Assembly (NCBI GenBank): GCA_964057225.1 | Contig: OZ059898.1 | Location: forward strand, 7,626,001-7,690,000 | DNA: 64,000 bases | Origin: Auanema rhodensis | Lineage: Eukaryota > Nematoda > Chromadorea > Rhabditida > Rhabditidae | Reading direction: 5' to 3' | Shown here: piece after piece, positions 51,966 through 64,000 of the stretch | Layout: every line of letters begins with the position of its first letter | Position numbering within the stretch: the stretch's first letter is position 1 | The notes under the pieces: model-generated | The model's input: the letters and a program-made list of their open reading frames with translations, nothing else | Told to the model about the DNA's origin: nothing | The model's database searches: none | Made by a program: the position numbers and the translations under genes

Positions 51966-53132
51966 AATTAAACAGGTGATTAGTCACAATTTTGAATTAT
52001 GGTCGTAAATTGGAGGTTTTATGATTGAAACATGCTTTTATGTCCAATTTTAGTATAATTCTTTTGTAATCAAGAATTAAGTTTGTGATTTTTGCTTTTG
52101 AAATTTCTTTTACGAAAGAATCGACAATTTTGTTTTCCTTTTATTGCCTTTATACTTTACCTGATCTCTTTAAACATAAATTATACATCTGTTATATTGA
52201 TGAAATTAAATGAATGATTTTTATCCAATTGTTTTTGAAAGTTCATGCTAAAGATCGTTTTTATCTTATTGAATTAGGAGAACAATCTAATTTGTTTTGA
52301 GTTAACTGAATGAAATTCATAATAAATGAAAAGTAATAAATGTTTATTGGTTATTCCTGGAAAAATATCTATCTATATGTATATATAAATTTCTGGTTGT
52401 ACCTAGATAATTAAAATTTTAATCTAATTGTTCGCCAAAGATTGTCGAGATCGAAGAAATAAATCGTAATAAAATACAATTTTGCTTTTATGATATGGGA
52501 TATATTAAAACCCGAATGATTAGATATTATGCTCTACCAATAATGAATAGCATACAAGAAAATGTAGACGGTAACGATACGATACAATCATATACATATT
52601 ACTCATTCATGGAAAAAGAATGATATGTTCGTTGTAGGATTTTCATTACAGCTGTTCACCGAGTTCAAGACCTCTCACCTTTAGTAACGTTTCGTTCTTC
52701 AACCCGCTGGACGACGTTGTGCGAGACGCCTGTAAAGCAGAGTAAATTAAAGATAAAAGCATATTTTTAATTTTTGTGTGGTTAATGTGCCAACTGATAA
52801 AACTCTCAAAATAAAAAAAGAGTATACTATAAATTAAAATGTTAATAAAAAAAAATGATTCTTTTTCAACTTTTTAAATCATATTAGTGTGTTTCTATAG
52901 AATAAAATGTTTAAACAGTGTTACCACTTCATTACTATAATAAGATAAATTTTGCTATTCACCACAAGTGATCGTGCGAGTTATCAGGCAAAGAAAATAA
53001 TAAAATTCTAATTTTCTAACAGTACAACTTTGTAGTCTTCTCACGCGGTTGTGCAGTGCAGCAATAACCGAGACCTTGTACTACCTTTATTTCCAGCATA
53101 TGTTTGTTGATAGATTATTAATGTAACTGTAT
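51966..53132. other. Intergenic region ESCO / Srx receptor (convergent)
   Basis: 1.2 kb, strongly AT-rich, with a GC-richer piece at about 52650-52735 that could be a further minus-strand exon (see findings). AATAAA on the minus strand near 53090 fits the receptor's poly(A) signal. Nothing else is recognised. Confidence 0.4.
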
Positions 53133-56100
53133 CTAGATCATTACATGACTTTGTCCAGAAACTGGCAAGTGCGAGTGCGTCTTCACGTTACCATCAGAAG
53201 CTTTGGAGTTTGAGCGAAATGGCGACGTCAATACACGGCGGAACTGTCGATTAAAGGCCAAAGTAACAAGGCTGAAAATAATAATAATTATTAAATTAGA
53301 AAAGAAGTATAAATCAACATAGGTATTCAAGCGCTATCACAACTCACAATAACGTTTCGACTAAGTTACTTTTGGTGGAGCACACACAAACTTTTCAAAG
53401 TCATTTTAAGTTCTCTTGATAATGCGTGCTTAGAAAAATAAATGCCTTTGTAAGCGAATTAGCAGCGCGCCTGGCTGACTCTAAAGTCCCACAATCAATT
53501 ATTTCCTTTCAGATATATTTATAAACAGAGTTTTCAAGTAAATTTATAAAATTACTCTTGAATAGTAGTTTAGTTTATCTACAAATTTATGTAATTGTCT
53601 ATAATATGAGCATATACATACATATATACATACATATTTACATGAACATATATGATATAAATAGCTAGAATCTCATTACATTTTCGTAATCAGGTAATGT
53701 TCTAGAGAATTTACTGAAACGCCAAAAAAAAGTCCGACAACTCCATTTTAGTGTGGATATACGTTAAAATCAGATGAGTACTTGATGAGTAATTCAATGA
53801 CCAATTCAATAAAGACTAACCGCATCTGGCTACTCTACCCTTAGTTTAGCAATTAATTTTAGAAAAAAGAAAAAGCCAAAGGATCGAAAAGCTTTTGCAT
53901 CTAATTTTTCATGTCAGAAGCTTTATATAATCTTTCTTTTTTAATCCAAAAAAAAAATCGTTAAGCACTGCATTCCTTTATTCCCATTAAAAATGGCGTT
54001 GTTAAGTAATATACATATTTTAAATAATTTTGAAAAAATATTGTAATACATACCCGTCTAATGTATGTACCGATATCCATGCATAAGTAGTCAATAAGAA
54101 ATTAGGCCAACGATTTGAATCTGTTTTAATTGTTGCATCATTTACAGGAAAAGCTACTGCGACATAAAAGTATGTGATTAACTCAATAGCATATATTATT
54201 CCTTGTAAAGTAACCTAAAATGTTAAAAGTTTATTAAGTTTATCTAAAACTATGCTAAACCTGTTGAATGAATGTTCGTTCAACAGCCCTTCGTTTCATT
54301 TGCTGTATAGATTCATACGTGCTCTGTCCTTGGATCTGAAATTCATTGATAATTAATTGAATTTATTTCTTTGTTTGCAATGTATATTTAAGCGGAAAAG
54401 AATGAAAATTAAAGATTCTACTTGAGAGTTTTGTTATGAAGAGTTGTAAGAAGAAGAATTAGCTAATAGTCTTTTCAAAAACAGTTTTTACTTACTCTTT
54501 TCTTATTATTTACAAAGTGCATACGAGTAAACGTCATAGCATTCACTACAGCAAATATAGCTATTAGAATCAATCCTCTCCAAAATTCAGCATAATGTAC
54601 ATAAATCAGATCACAACGATCTAACTGATAATCTAACATCCATCGTGGAATTGAAAATCCCATTAAACAATCAACTTGAAAATGAAAAATAAGTTAATCT
54701 ATGTAATAAATGAAAATGAACCTGCTACTAAAAACCAAGAGAAGGAAAAACTAAACAGAACTGTGAATATAACTAGACCATTTGTAAACCGATCCGTGAA
54801 AATTGCTGAATAATGGGTGGGAAAATACAAAGAGATGAATCTTAAATAAAGAAAACATGATAATTATTGATTTAAGGCTTTGTTACCGATTAATAGAAAT
54901 GATTAGATGGCTATATATAGAAATATCATAGCATATCAGGCAAACTTGAGCGAAACGACTTGCAATTGCTAAATCTTGCAATGGACGAATATCACTGAAA
55001 TATTAAGCACAACTATATAAGTTTCTTTATTTTTCCCTCATTTCACATCACCATAATATCTAATTCATGAAATCTATATTCAGAAATAATTTTCTGTTCT
55101 CGGTGATTCCTGAATTTTGCATTTTACTGCGCAAATCGTGGCGGTGAAAAAGTAATAGCCATAGAAAGCCTATTCAGCTATCAGGAAGCTAAGATTTACA
55201 TCTCATCATTCAGAATGATCTCTAAGTAACACTCATCGAGGTCGTTACCCAAATAGATATCAACGAATAGAAGATGTATATGTATAACATCATTTAATAA
55301 GCAGACGTAGTGTCCACAACACAGAATATGTCCTTCGACATATGGGTGGGTGAGATGGTAAAGCTTTTAACGAGATTAAGCTCTGAATAATAGAGATTTT
55401 GCTCTGTGCGTAGATGGAAGACGTCGAACCTCGTGCCACATGACACAAGAGTACTAATCAGATTCAGACTCAGCTTTAAACGCGTTTCAGCATGCCCTAT
55501 GACTGGCATGACATGGTTTCAGCTTTCATTGCCTTAGGCAATCACAATAACTATTACTTATATCAGACGTTCACATCATGTTGCAATGAAAAGATGACAA
55601 ATTTCGTCTTTTCCCACAAAATGCCCGTTTTCACTCTATTAGGCTTAAAACATTGCCATTTTCAACTTTGCTCAACGAACTTGCAATGTGCTTTCTTTTC
55701 CCACGTCCTTACTCCCTAGACTTAAGCAGCCTAACTGTGAGCTTTTATGCGCTCTGTCTGTTCGTGTCTATTTCCATAAATGGAAGAGCCACATGCGACA
55801 TCTCCAGGAAATTCGATACACGGTTTTCAGTTCCCATTTTTGCACAGAGATGGTCTAAGTAGAGCATTATTTAAGAACGGGAAGAAATCATTGAAGAACC
55901 TTTAAATTCATTTCTCATTCAAAAGTAGAAACATATTTGTTAATACCTGCTACCAAACTATTTGAAATATTGTACTCAAAATATCAATTAATCCATTTCA
56001 TTTTTCAATCAAAAGCCGCTTAATTATATTATACGACATAGTAAGAATGCTATTCAATAGAGATATGTTATTATGTTTTAACGCAGCATATGTATTAATA

Positions 56101-56614
56101 TAATATTAATAAAATGTTATATCATGTTAAAAACTTACAAAAATAAAGTTGGTGCAAAGTAAAAAGCCCATACGCAACCGAATACACAGTCTCCACAAGC
56201 CTGAAAGAAGGAGGTTTCAGTTAATTCAATTGAAGGATTCAAAGTTTAGAAAAGAGAAAGAAGTAAATATTAAAGTTTACTTGAAGTTGTAATAGACGAC
56301 CAAAGGAATTTCGTAGTATTGGTAGGCGGTGAATATAAACTCCGATGAAACCGTTAACAAGTACTCCCACAAAAGCCGTCTATATCATATAATTTTATTT
56401 AATAGATTATGTACTCAAGTTCAGATATGCTATTTTATGTTTTCATTACAATATGCGAGATAAGATATCGACAAAATTGGTTAAAAAAATTGAATTTAAC
56501 AGTTTCTAGAGAGTATATGTGCTGATAACTTACGATAAATATTACAATGGCAGCCCATCGATCTACAGTATCTACTGTTGGGTGAGGCGGCACTGGATGC
56601 TGAGTACTTGACAT
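53133..56614 (-). CDS. Srx-type seven-transmembrane receptor (nematode chemoreceptor-like GPCR)
   Basis: Nine exons on the minus strand: 56614-56534, about 56378-56282, 56202-56153, 54996-54893, 54841-54723, 54676-54496, 54337-54262, 54214-54056 and 53273-53133. The N-terminus MSSTQHPVPPHPTVDTVDRW is extracellular. TM1-TM2 follow with VGVLVNGFIGVYIHRLP and NSFGRLLQLQACGDC. TM3 ends SIYSHLIISINR, and loop 2 has YFPTHYSAIFTDR, a hallmark of the Srx group. After TM4-TM5, the intracellular loop has MKRRAVERTFIQQ. TM7 includes FLLTTYAWISVHTLDG, then LVTLAFNRQFRRVLTSP (NRQFRR is typical of Srx C-termini) and a short tail. The total is about 345 aa, normal for the family. Introns of 0.8 and 1.15 kb are unusually long for this window. 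Ligand unknown. Confidence 0.85.
54997..56152 (-). other. Long intron of the receptor gene, no gene recognised
   Basis: 1.15 kb. The part at about 55080-55870 is less AT-rich than its surroundings and has short open frames on both strands, but no protein family is recognisable. It could hold a regulatory element or a decayed insertion. Confidence 0.4.
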
Positions 56615-57082
56615 CAGAAGCTCTCGAATTGAGCTGGTGACGTTATTAAGAAGCAAATTATTGTCGATTTTAATGTTTTACTATGCGCCTATGTTAATTG
56701 GCCACGGATTTTCCTGTTATTATTGTTAAAAAATTTTGTAAAAGAATAATAATTAAACAGAGATGACAATTAGACGAATATCTGAAATAATAGAGTTAGA
56801 GAATTTTTGATTATGCAGATAGAACTGTAGCATACAATTATGATTTATAGAGGAAGAATACAGAAATCAATATATACATAATTATGAATCTTAAGAAAAT
56901 ACAAAGATACTTGGACAACATGATAGTGTGTATTTGATCCTAAAAGACAGGAAAGACAAACCAGTAAGTGAAAAGGAAAGACGGAAGTCTAGGGCGGAGT
57001 CAAGATCCGGAGAAGCCAGAGTCGATCTGCTTGTGGTCAGGCTCAGGCACATGGCAAACCTAAGCTAAGCTGGCAGCAGTAG

Positions 57083-57090
57083 TGACGTCA
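57083..57090. promoter_or_regulatory. Consensus CRE (TGACGTCA)
   Basis: Exact 8-bp palindromic binding sequence of CREB/ATF bZIP factors, 470 bp upstream of the receptor ATG on its minus-strand orientation and inside a GC-richer island. Function not shown. Confidence 0.4.
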
Positions 57091-59108
57091 CCTTATGATT
57101 AAAAATCGAAGAGAAATCTAAGATCTAGACAAAGACTAGTGAAACATAAAGTGTTTTCGATATGTTGTGCTGCTTATGTTGGTACGTTCGAATAAAAATA
57201 ATTAAAGAATCCCAGCTCTGAATCTATCCTTTAAAGCTCGTTTTTGGTTGGGAGCTTTTCAAGAGCATTCCCATAGGTTTCATCCATGCAGCGCTGTGAG
57301 CTGATTCTGAACCGGAAATAGTTGAGGACCCGGAAATCTATCCCTTTGAAGTACCATAAAGAAGTGTGAAGCTATAGCAGCAATTGAAAACAATAGATGT
57401 AATATAGGTGAAGAAGAAAATTAATTAATTAGCAGGACATCAAATGCTCTTTATGCGCTCATAAGGGTTAAAAGTTTACGTCATTTAAAATAAATTTGAG
57501 TTATAGTGTATTCAGTAAAAGATTTGACTTCTAACAAGAAAAAGAAAGATAATGAAAGTTATATATAAGATTCATATAAATTTTTTAAAATAAGGAACAT
57601 AAGATAAATAAACATAAAAACCTTTTTTTTTCAAATTTGTTTCAAGTTTTGAATAATGACCAAATTTTGAAATAGGATATAAAAGATACATACGACAGAT
57701 GACGGAATTTCGAACAAGTCATTTGGGAACCATGTACATAGTTTCTTTTAAAAATATTATAAAATTCTATGTATGTATAAAACTTGAAATTTCATACATT
57801 CCGATGGAATATTTTAATTTAATTCAAAAAATATACGCAATTTATTGTTTGCTTTATCACATTCAATCAGTTTAGTTGAATTACTGTCATTGCAATTCTT
57901 TGCTGGATGCACATTTGACTGACGATATGATTTTTCCACCAGCAAATGTTTGCGCAACATTAGAAATTAAAATTAGTTGCAACATGCTGTTGACGAGGCT
58001 AATTCAAAAAACTTGCTGAAGTTTTGTTGATTTTTAATAATAATCAGAACAAAATATGTTAAAACGATATAAAATTCTTTTTGTTTTTTTATATATTAAA
58101 GGAATTCAAAAGAAATAAAATGATTTAAATGTAAAATAATAAACATGCGAAACATATACTTGTGAGAAAAGCTATTTAAGGTATGTATGTGAATAGATGA
58201 AATTATCAATATATATTTCTATATAAAAAAAATAAAGAAGAAATCGAAGGAAAGACCTTAATATCTAGAAATATATTCGGTTTGATTATAATTGAGTATT
58301 TTCAGCCATTTTGAAATCCAAAACTCTAGAAAAAAAGTGAAAAAAAACAAAACAAAAAAATAAGAGTATAGAAAAAAAGTTGAAGAAAACAGGTAGTTAA
58401 GTTCGATTAATCTTAGCTATTAAAATTTTAAAGAATCTTAAACATGGATTATAAGCATATGAAGTGCAAAATGATGAAAACTTTCTGAAAATTATTCCTT
58501 TGGAAAAGATAGACCAAACATTGCTTTAGACTTTTCATTTGACAAGAAGACAAGTGAAAAGAGAAGGCGGAGAGAGGAATTGACAATAGACTTGGCTTTC
58601 GTCTTGTCTTTCAATATGATCACATCGTTCTTTAACGTAATATGAAAATGAGTATAACATACATCAAACCTCATATTAGTAAATTTGATAAAATTATTTT
58701 TGTTTCTTTGTAAAATAAAAGACTAACTAGTTTAATAAAGCGTATATATTATATTTGATTATTATATAAAATATTTTATAGTAAATATAACGATAATCGA
58801 AAAATGAATACTTAGAATGTTTTAGAATAAAGTTCAAGAATAAAGTTATAGAGATCTAGTTCAAACCTATATGAATCAACTTTTGGTACAAAGCTCAAAT
58901 GTAAATGATCCATTTGATCAAGAACAAAAACTTAATTTGTCTAGAAAAAATTGAGAAGAAGTAATATATTGAAAAGATGAAAGCTTATAGCTAATTAAAC
59001 TTTCACTACCTTTGTATTCACTCTCTTTTCTATGTTTCTTCTTCAAAATTATTGATATAATATATTACCTTTCTTTAAACGAAATTATTGACAAATATAA
59101 CTTCTATT

Positions 59109-59110
<2 letters not shown>

Positions 59111-59169
<59 letters not shown>
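59111..59169. repeat. (AG)n microsatellite, about 29 units
   Basis: An uninterrupted AG run of 59 bp. Length is likely variable between individuals. Confidence 0.95.
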
Positions 59170-59174
<5 letters not shown>

Positions 59175-59559
59175 TTCTGTTTTTTGCATTATCTGTAACC
59201 AAGCAATAAAGATTATTTTTAGAGAATTATTCAGAATACAATGAGGGAATTATGTATATGCTTGTATGACGGATGAAGAGCGAGATTTTAGAGAAAGACT
59301 GAAAACAATTTCAAGACCATTCTATAAATTAATCGTTGATCCAACTATGAGTGAACAATAAAAAAAAGATAAATTATAGTAAATAAAAGCATTTCTGAAT
59401 ATATTTTAAGAAATTAATTTATACCAAATGAAAAAACATATATTTTAAGAATATTTTAAGTGTTTTTATCTATTTAAGATAATTTATTAGAAAAAAATTA
59501 TATAGAATAAGGTATACAATCTTCATAAAACAATAATTCATTCATTAAATATATTTATT

Positions 59560-59575
59560 CCCCCCCCCCCCCCCC
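59560..59575. repeat. Poly-C tract, 16 bp
   Basis: Sixteen consecutive C bases in strongly AT-rich DNA. It could also be affected by sequencing or assembly error. Confidence 0.9.
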
Positions 59576-61457
59576 ACTAATTCTTACGTTTTCATTCTCT
59601 TTTGAACTAACAAATATGAAAATTAGTTCATGGAAAGTACATGAACTTGAAGATGTCACATGCATTAGCTTCTTCTATATAATCTATGATATGATTGATT
59701 TGGGTAACTTATATAAGGTATTTAGAAGCAAATAATTTTTGCAAACTGATCAATGAGTTAGCCTAACTGACCATCGACTAAAATGAGTTTAAAAGCTGAG
59801 AAAAGGAAAAATGAAGAATGAGGCCAGAAGTCGAAATAAGGTTTTAATATAAAGCTTGAGATCGAAAGAAATGCAAATATTGCCAACATGGTAGGATAAA
59901 AATGAAGACATCCTGACCTTTTATTTAACTTTTTCAACAAAATATTTAAAATTATTTTTTTAAAACTATAATTTACAGAATACTAAACTTTCTGATATTA
60001 TTTGATTGATGCTTATACGTTCATGAGTCTCAGTCAAATAATGTATGTTAGCATAAACTAATTAATTCAAATAGGAAGTACAGTTTTTATTTTAAAAATT
60101 TCATGTAAATATTCATTGAAAATTGAGTTTTATAATTATAGCTTTATATTAAAAACAGAATCTACTTTTACTTCCATGTTTTAAGTAAGAAAAGATCTGA
60201 CTCACAATTAAGAATAAGATCATCATTCAAAATCCATTTTATAAACTCAAATACATAGATGTGCATATCTAAATTCATTAGTATAATTGTATTTTCTTAA
60301 TTTTCTAACTATTTGTTATTTATTTTATTATATTATATGTTAAACTAAAAGAACTAAAATGTGAAATGTAAAGTAGGACAGTTTTATATATATTTAGCTA
60401 AAATAATGAAGAGTCTAATTTGAAAAAAACTCATCATCATCATCGTAAGGAGTATAATTTTCTTTTTATTAAATATTCATTGGAGACGGATAATTATGCG
60501 TCTACTTAGTAGTACTAGCTTATAGGATTGAACAAAGACGAACAACGTGGTGAAGAAAAATAGTCTGGAATAAACGCAACCGAATCATAACATTTTGTAA
60601 ATCTAAATAAAGATTATAACTATTAGCATAATTAATTCAAATAATTGTCTAGTTTTGAATATGTAACTAAAAAAGTTTTTGTAGAAAAAAAACGAAAATA
60701 ATGAAAACGTACTAAGAATTAAATGAGCATTATATTTAATTGAGCATGCAATGTATCAAAGATGAAGTTTAAAATTAACTTTAAGTCTAGACAGTGCCTT
60801 AATAGAAACTGAAAAATACGAGGAAATATTGGTATATCATCAGCCATTTTAAATTTATGGATAAACTTTATTTAGATATTACGTCATAAAGTTCTGTAAC
60901 TGAACTAGATGAAATTCTGATAGAAATGTATCAACTTCATCTGTCATTTATTTCTGTTTAGGTTGATATTTAAACTCGGAACTAATACTCAGAAGAGTAT
61001 ATATACTATACAATTTAATTAGTTATATACTCTGTTTTTCTCAATGATATATTATTTTTAATCTTATGATATGTTGAAAATTTAACAAAAAAATTTATTT
61101 CATTTAACATATTATTAAAAAGATCCCGTGTTTTGCCCACAACCATTAACACAACACAATTTGGAAAGAATCACAGATGGAGAGATTATAAATATTTTGA
61201 GTAGAAATGTTGTAAGACAGGGTAATATATAAAATATATAATATTTAACAAAGTGACTATATACATATCTTTCTTACTTATTAAGAGGAAATAATTAATT
61301 CTACAACCCTATGTTAGTATATCTAGTAAAATATTTTTTTAGTTAAGAGTATTTTAAAGAGATCTTATAATGGTATAAACAACCATATCCCGCTAATAAA
61401 TTAGAGTAAGTTATATAAGATTAAGTGGGAAAATAAGATAATTCAACAGAGCGAATT

Positions 61458-62676
61458 TTACAAAAGCTTGATCTCTCGACCTGTACATCCACGACAACAG
61501 CTTATAGTTAAATTACTAAAATTTGGTCCAGAACGAATCAGGCGTGGATCACAAGGTGAACGTAAGTAGAGTTTTTGAAGATCAAACTTCGCGAATTCCA
61601 AAACTTGAGGAGGGGGAGATCGAACAATGGCAGATGCAGTTGATGTTTGTTGGCTGAAAAAAGAATTGCATGAAAACTAAGAACAATTAATCAGTTCTTA
61701 TTAAGTAATAATTTTTCTAGAGTTGCTTGTTAATAAATAAATATAGAAATTCAGATTATTTACCCCCATGTTTCAATATAATCTTGTGCTCTTCGTAGTA
61801 AATTCAATAGATATTCAACCCGAGAAGTTAGTTCATCTGCTCTTATAGACTGAGCTTGAAATTTACATTTCCAGACATCTCTTTCAATTTTTAATCCTTC
61901 CACTTCTTCATTTCCAACAGCAACCTTGAAAATTTGAGATTCAAAAGAATTTTCAGGAATTCAAAACCTTTTCACAATATTCCTCTAGACGTCTGCCTAA
62001 ATGTATCTTATCTCCAGCTAAAGCTTCTACTTGAGTCTATAAGTTCAGAACTGCATTATTTATGATTTCAGCACAAATACCTGCAAATCATCTCCAAGAG
62101 AAGATAGAAACATATTTTTCATTTCTGCATTCAGTTTCCGTTCTAAATCCAGTTGTCTTTTCATCTCCTCCAAGTCTTTTTCAAGAGACAAAACCTAATT
62201 GGATGATTTTAGAAAATTTCGAGATGAGGTTCTTCATTACTTGTTCATCAGTTGGCAATTCTAGCTTTGGTCTATTTTCTCTCAATTTTCTTTGATCTAC
62301 TAGCAAACATTGTTTCTCATCTTCAGGCTCTGTTTTTTCTTCCGCGTTGGACGAACGATAAGGAATAAGAGTCGGTAGATCAAGAGGAGCTTCACCTTTT
62401 CTGAAACTATTTTTTCAACAAGAATTGAATAAAAATCAATAAATAAGGTTTAGAACTGCATTTGCACTGTTTATCATATTAATAGTTATAATCGATATCT
62501 GACCTGTCAGGGGCAGGAGCAGCCTTGTAAGGTTCCCACGGAACAAATTTGGGTTTTTTTGGTTTTAGACGTGTTTGCTCATTTTCTTCCTCAATAACAT
62601 CAATTTCCTTTTTATAGAGTCCTTCATCAATGGCTAAACCATATTCATGTGCATGGTACAGGTCAATTAAATCCAT
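61458..62676 (-). CDS. blzf1: Golgin-45 / BLZF1 homolog
   Basis: Golgin-45 is a medial-Golgi coiled-coil protein that binds GRASP55 and Rab2 and holds cisternae together. ATG 62676 starts MDLIDLYHAHEYGLAIDEG and an acidic/basic leader (KPKKPKFVPWEPYKAAPAPD). A coiled coil runs from about 62270 to 61790: VLSLEKDLEEMKRQLDLERK, the signature LNAEMKNMFLSSLGDDLQTQ (human VNRELKKLLVASVGDDLQYH), and ERDVWKCKFQAQSIRADELT (human QCDVWRSKFLASRVMADELT). The C-terminus FSNLTISCCRGCTGREIKLL matches human NITFNCCNHCRGELIAL: the CxxC pair joins a zinc site with GRASP55 and the last residues enter its PDZ groove. At roughly 310 aa it is shorter than human (400). A TTTAG acceptor lies about 20 nt upstream of the ATG. 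Confidence 0.9.
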
Positions 62677-63884
62677 AAACAGGATAAAAAGGTTCTAAAT
62701 ATAATAATGAGCTCATCTTTCAGCCGAGAAAAAGATATAAAAATTTTTAATTTTTTACAAGATATGGATTATGATAATTTTTTCATTGCAACAATTTTTT
62801 CTTTCGGAAAGTTCGATAAGAACATTGAGAATGTAAACAAACTCTAAGCAATATGTATATGATATAAAGAAAATGATACTGTTCAATTTCAGCTGATGAG
62901 TAAAGATAAGTAAAAGAAATAGTAAACATTTTTGAAATTTAATATAATTTTACATTACACAGCAGAATGTAATCGCTAAACTTAAGCATACAAAGATACA
63001 AAAGTAGCGATAAGAATCTTTGGTTTACCTCGTTTGCGTGCGGAACGCGAGCGTTTCCTTAGCGATAGGTCAGGCTATCTCCAGAGATCTCTCGAAGCCC
63101 GTTACACATAAGGAAGAAATTTAAGAGTCGAACAGTTTTTTTTTCAAATTCTGAGGTTTATATTCCAAACATTCTGAAATATACAACTTTAACTAATGCT
63201 GTGTTTTATCATCTAAAAGTACTTTCAAGTTAGAAACTGATTTACAGATATTTAATGTATCCAAAGCAATAAATGTACATTACATACAGTAATAATATCA
63301 GAGCCATCTTTCAGAGACACTGAAAAGCAATACAGTTGATAATGAAATATTTTTGTGATAACAGTGAATCCAAATTAGGAAAAAAGTTTAACGATGACCA
63401 TGTGTTGGTAACGTCTTCTGTGACAACCAGACATCAGTGGCATAAACCATCTGTTGATCTGGCACTACGTCTTCCCTTGACCACACATACACTTTCCCAC
63501 GTCCGAGATGTTACCAGAATAATTGTCAGACAGATTTCTTTTGAAATCAGGTCTTCCAATGAAACATTTACAGCTTAAGATTCCAACAGCTACCGTGATA
63601 AGGTCATCCAAGAGAGGCGGGACTTTCTTCGTCAATGTGGGCGGAGTTACGAGCTGAGCTTCGAACTTCAGATCTCTGTCACTTGTAATGTTTCGATCGT
63701 CTTCAAAATACGGTAGCGTTCTGGAACTATTTATCTAGATTCTCAAATATATTCAAATCAAGTTTTTAATCAGTTATATCTTTAGTTCAATTCATTTTCG
63801 ATTAGGAAGTGCTTGAAATTATTATCGAATAATTCAATTCTATATCCTAGATCATGAATTCTTATTATATGAAATTATTTTCAG
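62677..63884. promoter_or_regulatory. Divergent region golgin-45 / Twist-like gene
   Basis: 1.2 kb. The part nearest the bHLH gene (63390-63720) is less AT-rich and contains E-boxes (CATGTG near 63400, CATCTG near 63448), GGCGGGAC (63616-63623) and GGGCGGAG (63639-63646). It is a good candidate for the Twist-like promoter. A GC-richer piece at about 63025-63110 has no recognised content. Confidence 0.45.
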
Positions 63885-63989
63885 ATGGCTCCACCTAAGA
63901 AAAGAACATCAAGAAAATCTAATAAAAATGAAGAAGAATGTCTAATGCAACGTGTATGTGCTAATAAAAGAGAACGCCAAAGAACAAAG
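63885..63989 (+). CDS. hlh-8: Twist-family bHLH transcription factor (HLH-8-like), first coding exon only
   Basis: Only the first coding exon lies in the window. ATG 63885 directly follows a TTTTCAG acceptor, so the exon is either trans-spliced or joined to an upstream noncoding exon. It encodes a basic leader (MAPPKKRTSRKSNKNEEE) and then the DNA-binding basic region QRVCANKRERQRTK, ending at a GTAATT donor at 63990. Vertebrate Twist has QRVMANVRERQRTQ, and C. elegans HLH-8 has a very similar ANRRERQRTK segment as I recall it. Twist/HLH-8 controls mesoderm and non-striated muscle fate. The helix-loop-helix itself is outside, so subfamily assignment rests on these 14 residues. Confidence 0.75.
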
Positions 63990-64000
63990 GTAATTCTTAT

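Larger units (their letters stand above)
56615..61457. other. 4.8-kb AT-rich noncoding region
   Basis: Mostly very AT-rich with no believable reading frame. A GC-richer island at about 56960-57360 holds GGGCGGAG (56992-56999) and a full CRE palindrome TGACGTCA (57083-57090). Further on are an (AG)n microsatellite and a poly-C run (separate entries). The left part is probably the upstream regulatory region of the receptor gene. Confidence 0.5.

Noticed and set aside
55294-55862. Short open frames on both strands within the receptor intron
   Set aside because: No recognisable domain, no consistent splice pattern, and composition unlike neighbouring exons.

Overview
This window is nuclear DNA from an animal, almost certainly a nematode. 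Three things point there. One gene encodes a seven-helix receptor of the nematode Srx type. Another encodes a secreted protein built from EB-type cysteine modules. The bHLH gene at the right edge has a basic region like nematode Twist (HLH-8). Genes are compact, most introns are about 40-60 nt, the DNA is AT-rich, and most start codons lie a few bases after an AG splice acceptor, as expected where mRNAs are trans-spliced. I cannot place the species.

Layout: ROGDI homolog (-, 1-685, 3' end outside); CCDC47 homolog (+, 947-2816); GALT (+, 3136-4646); METTL6-type tRNA methyltransferase (-, 4671-5781); RRP5/PDCD11 (+, 6028-13149); DUSP22-type phosphatase (+, 13356-14428); HIRIP3-type histone chaperone (+, 14708-18947); 3.7 kb without a recognised gene; a giant Fat-like/CDH-3-like cadherin (+, 22683-39022); an EB-module secreted protein (-, 39559-45020); PDE12-type phosphodiesterase (-, 45372-48011); ALG6 glucosyltransferase (-, 48164-50389); ESCO/Eco1 cohesin acetyltransferase (+, 50743-51965); an Srx-type receptor (-, 53133-56614); 4.8 kb of AT-rich noncoding DNA; golgin-45/BLZF1 homolog (-, 61458-62676); and the first exon of a Twist-like bHLH gene (+, from 63885).

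Most of the genes are housekeeping: ER translocon and glycosylation (CCDC47, ALG6), Golgi structure (golgin-45), V-ATPase assembly (ROGDI), tRNA and rRNA maturation (METTL6, RRP5), chromatin and cohesion (HIRIP3, ESCO), sugar metabolism (GALT). Short same-strand gaps suggest polycistronic units: RRP5-DUSP22-HIRIP3, ALG6-PDE12 and perhaps CCDC47-GALT. The developmental and sensory genes (cadherin, receptor, Twist) sit in larger noncoding territory.

The most unusual signal is a pair of unrelated genes that have each grown an internal tandem array whose unit contains coding sequence and its own spliceosomal introns. In HIRIP3 the unit is 346-347 bp (two exons, two introns, 87 codons, about 7.5 copies). 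In the EB gene it is 207 bp (one 165-nt exon, one 42-nt intron, 14 copies plus a diverged end unit), arranged mostly as an alternating two-type, 414-bp higher-order repeat. In both, all junctions are phase 0, so copies can be gained or lost without breaking the frame. All assignments are from reading conserved residues by eye; no search was run.
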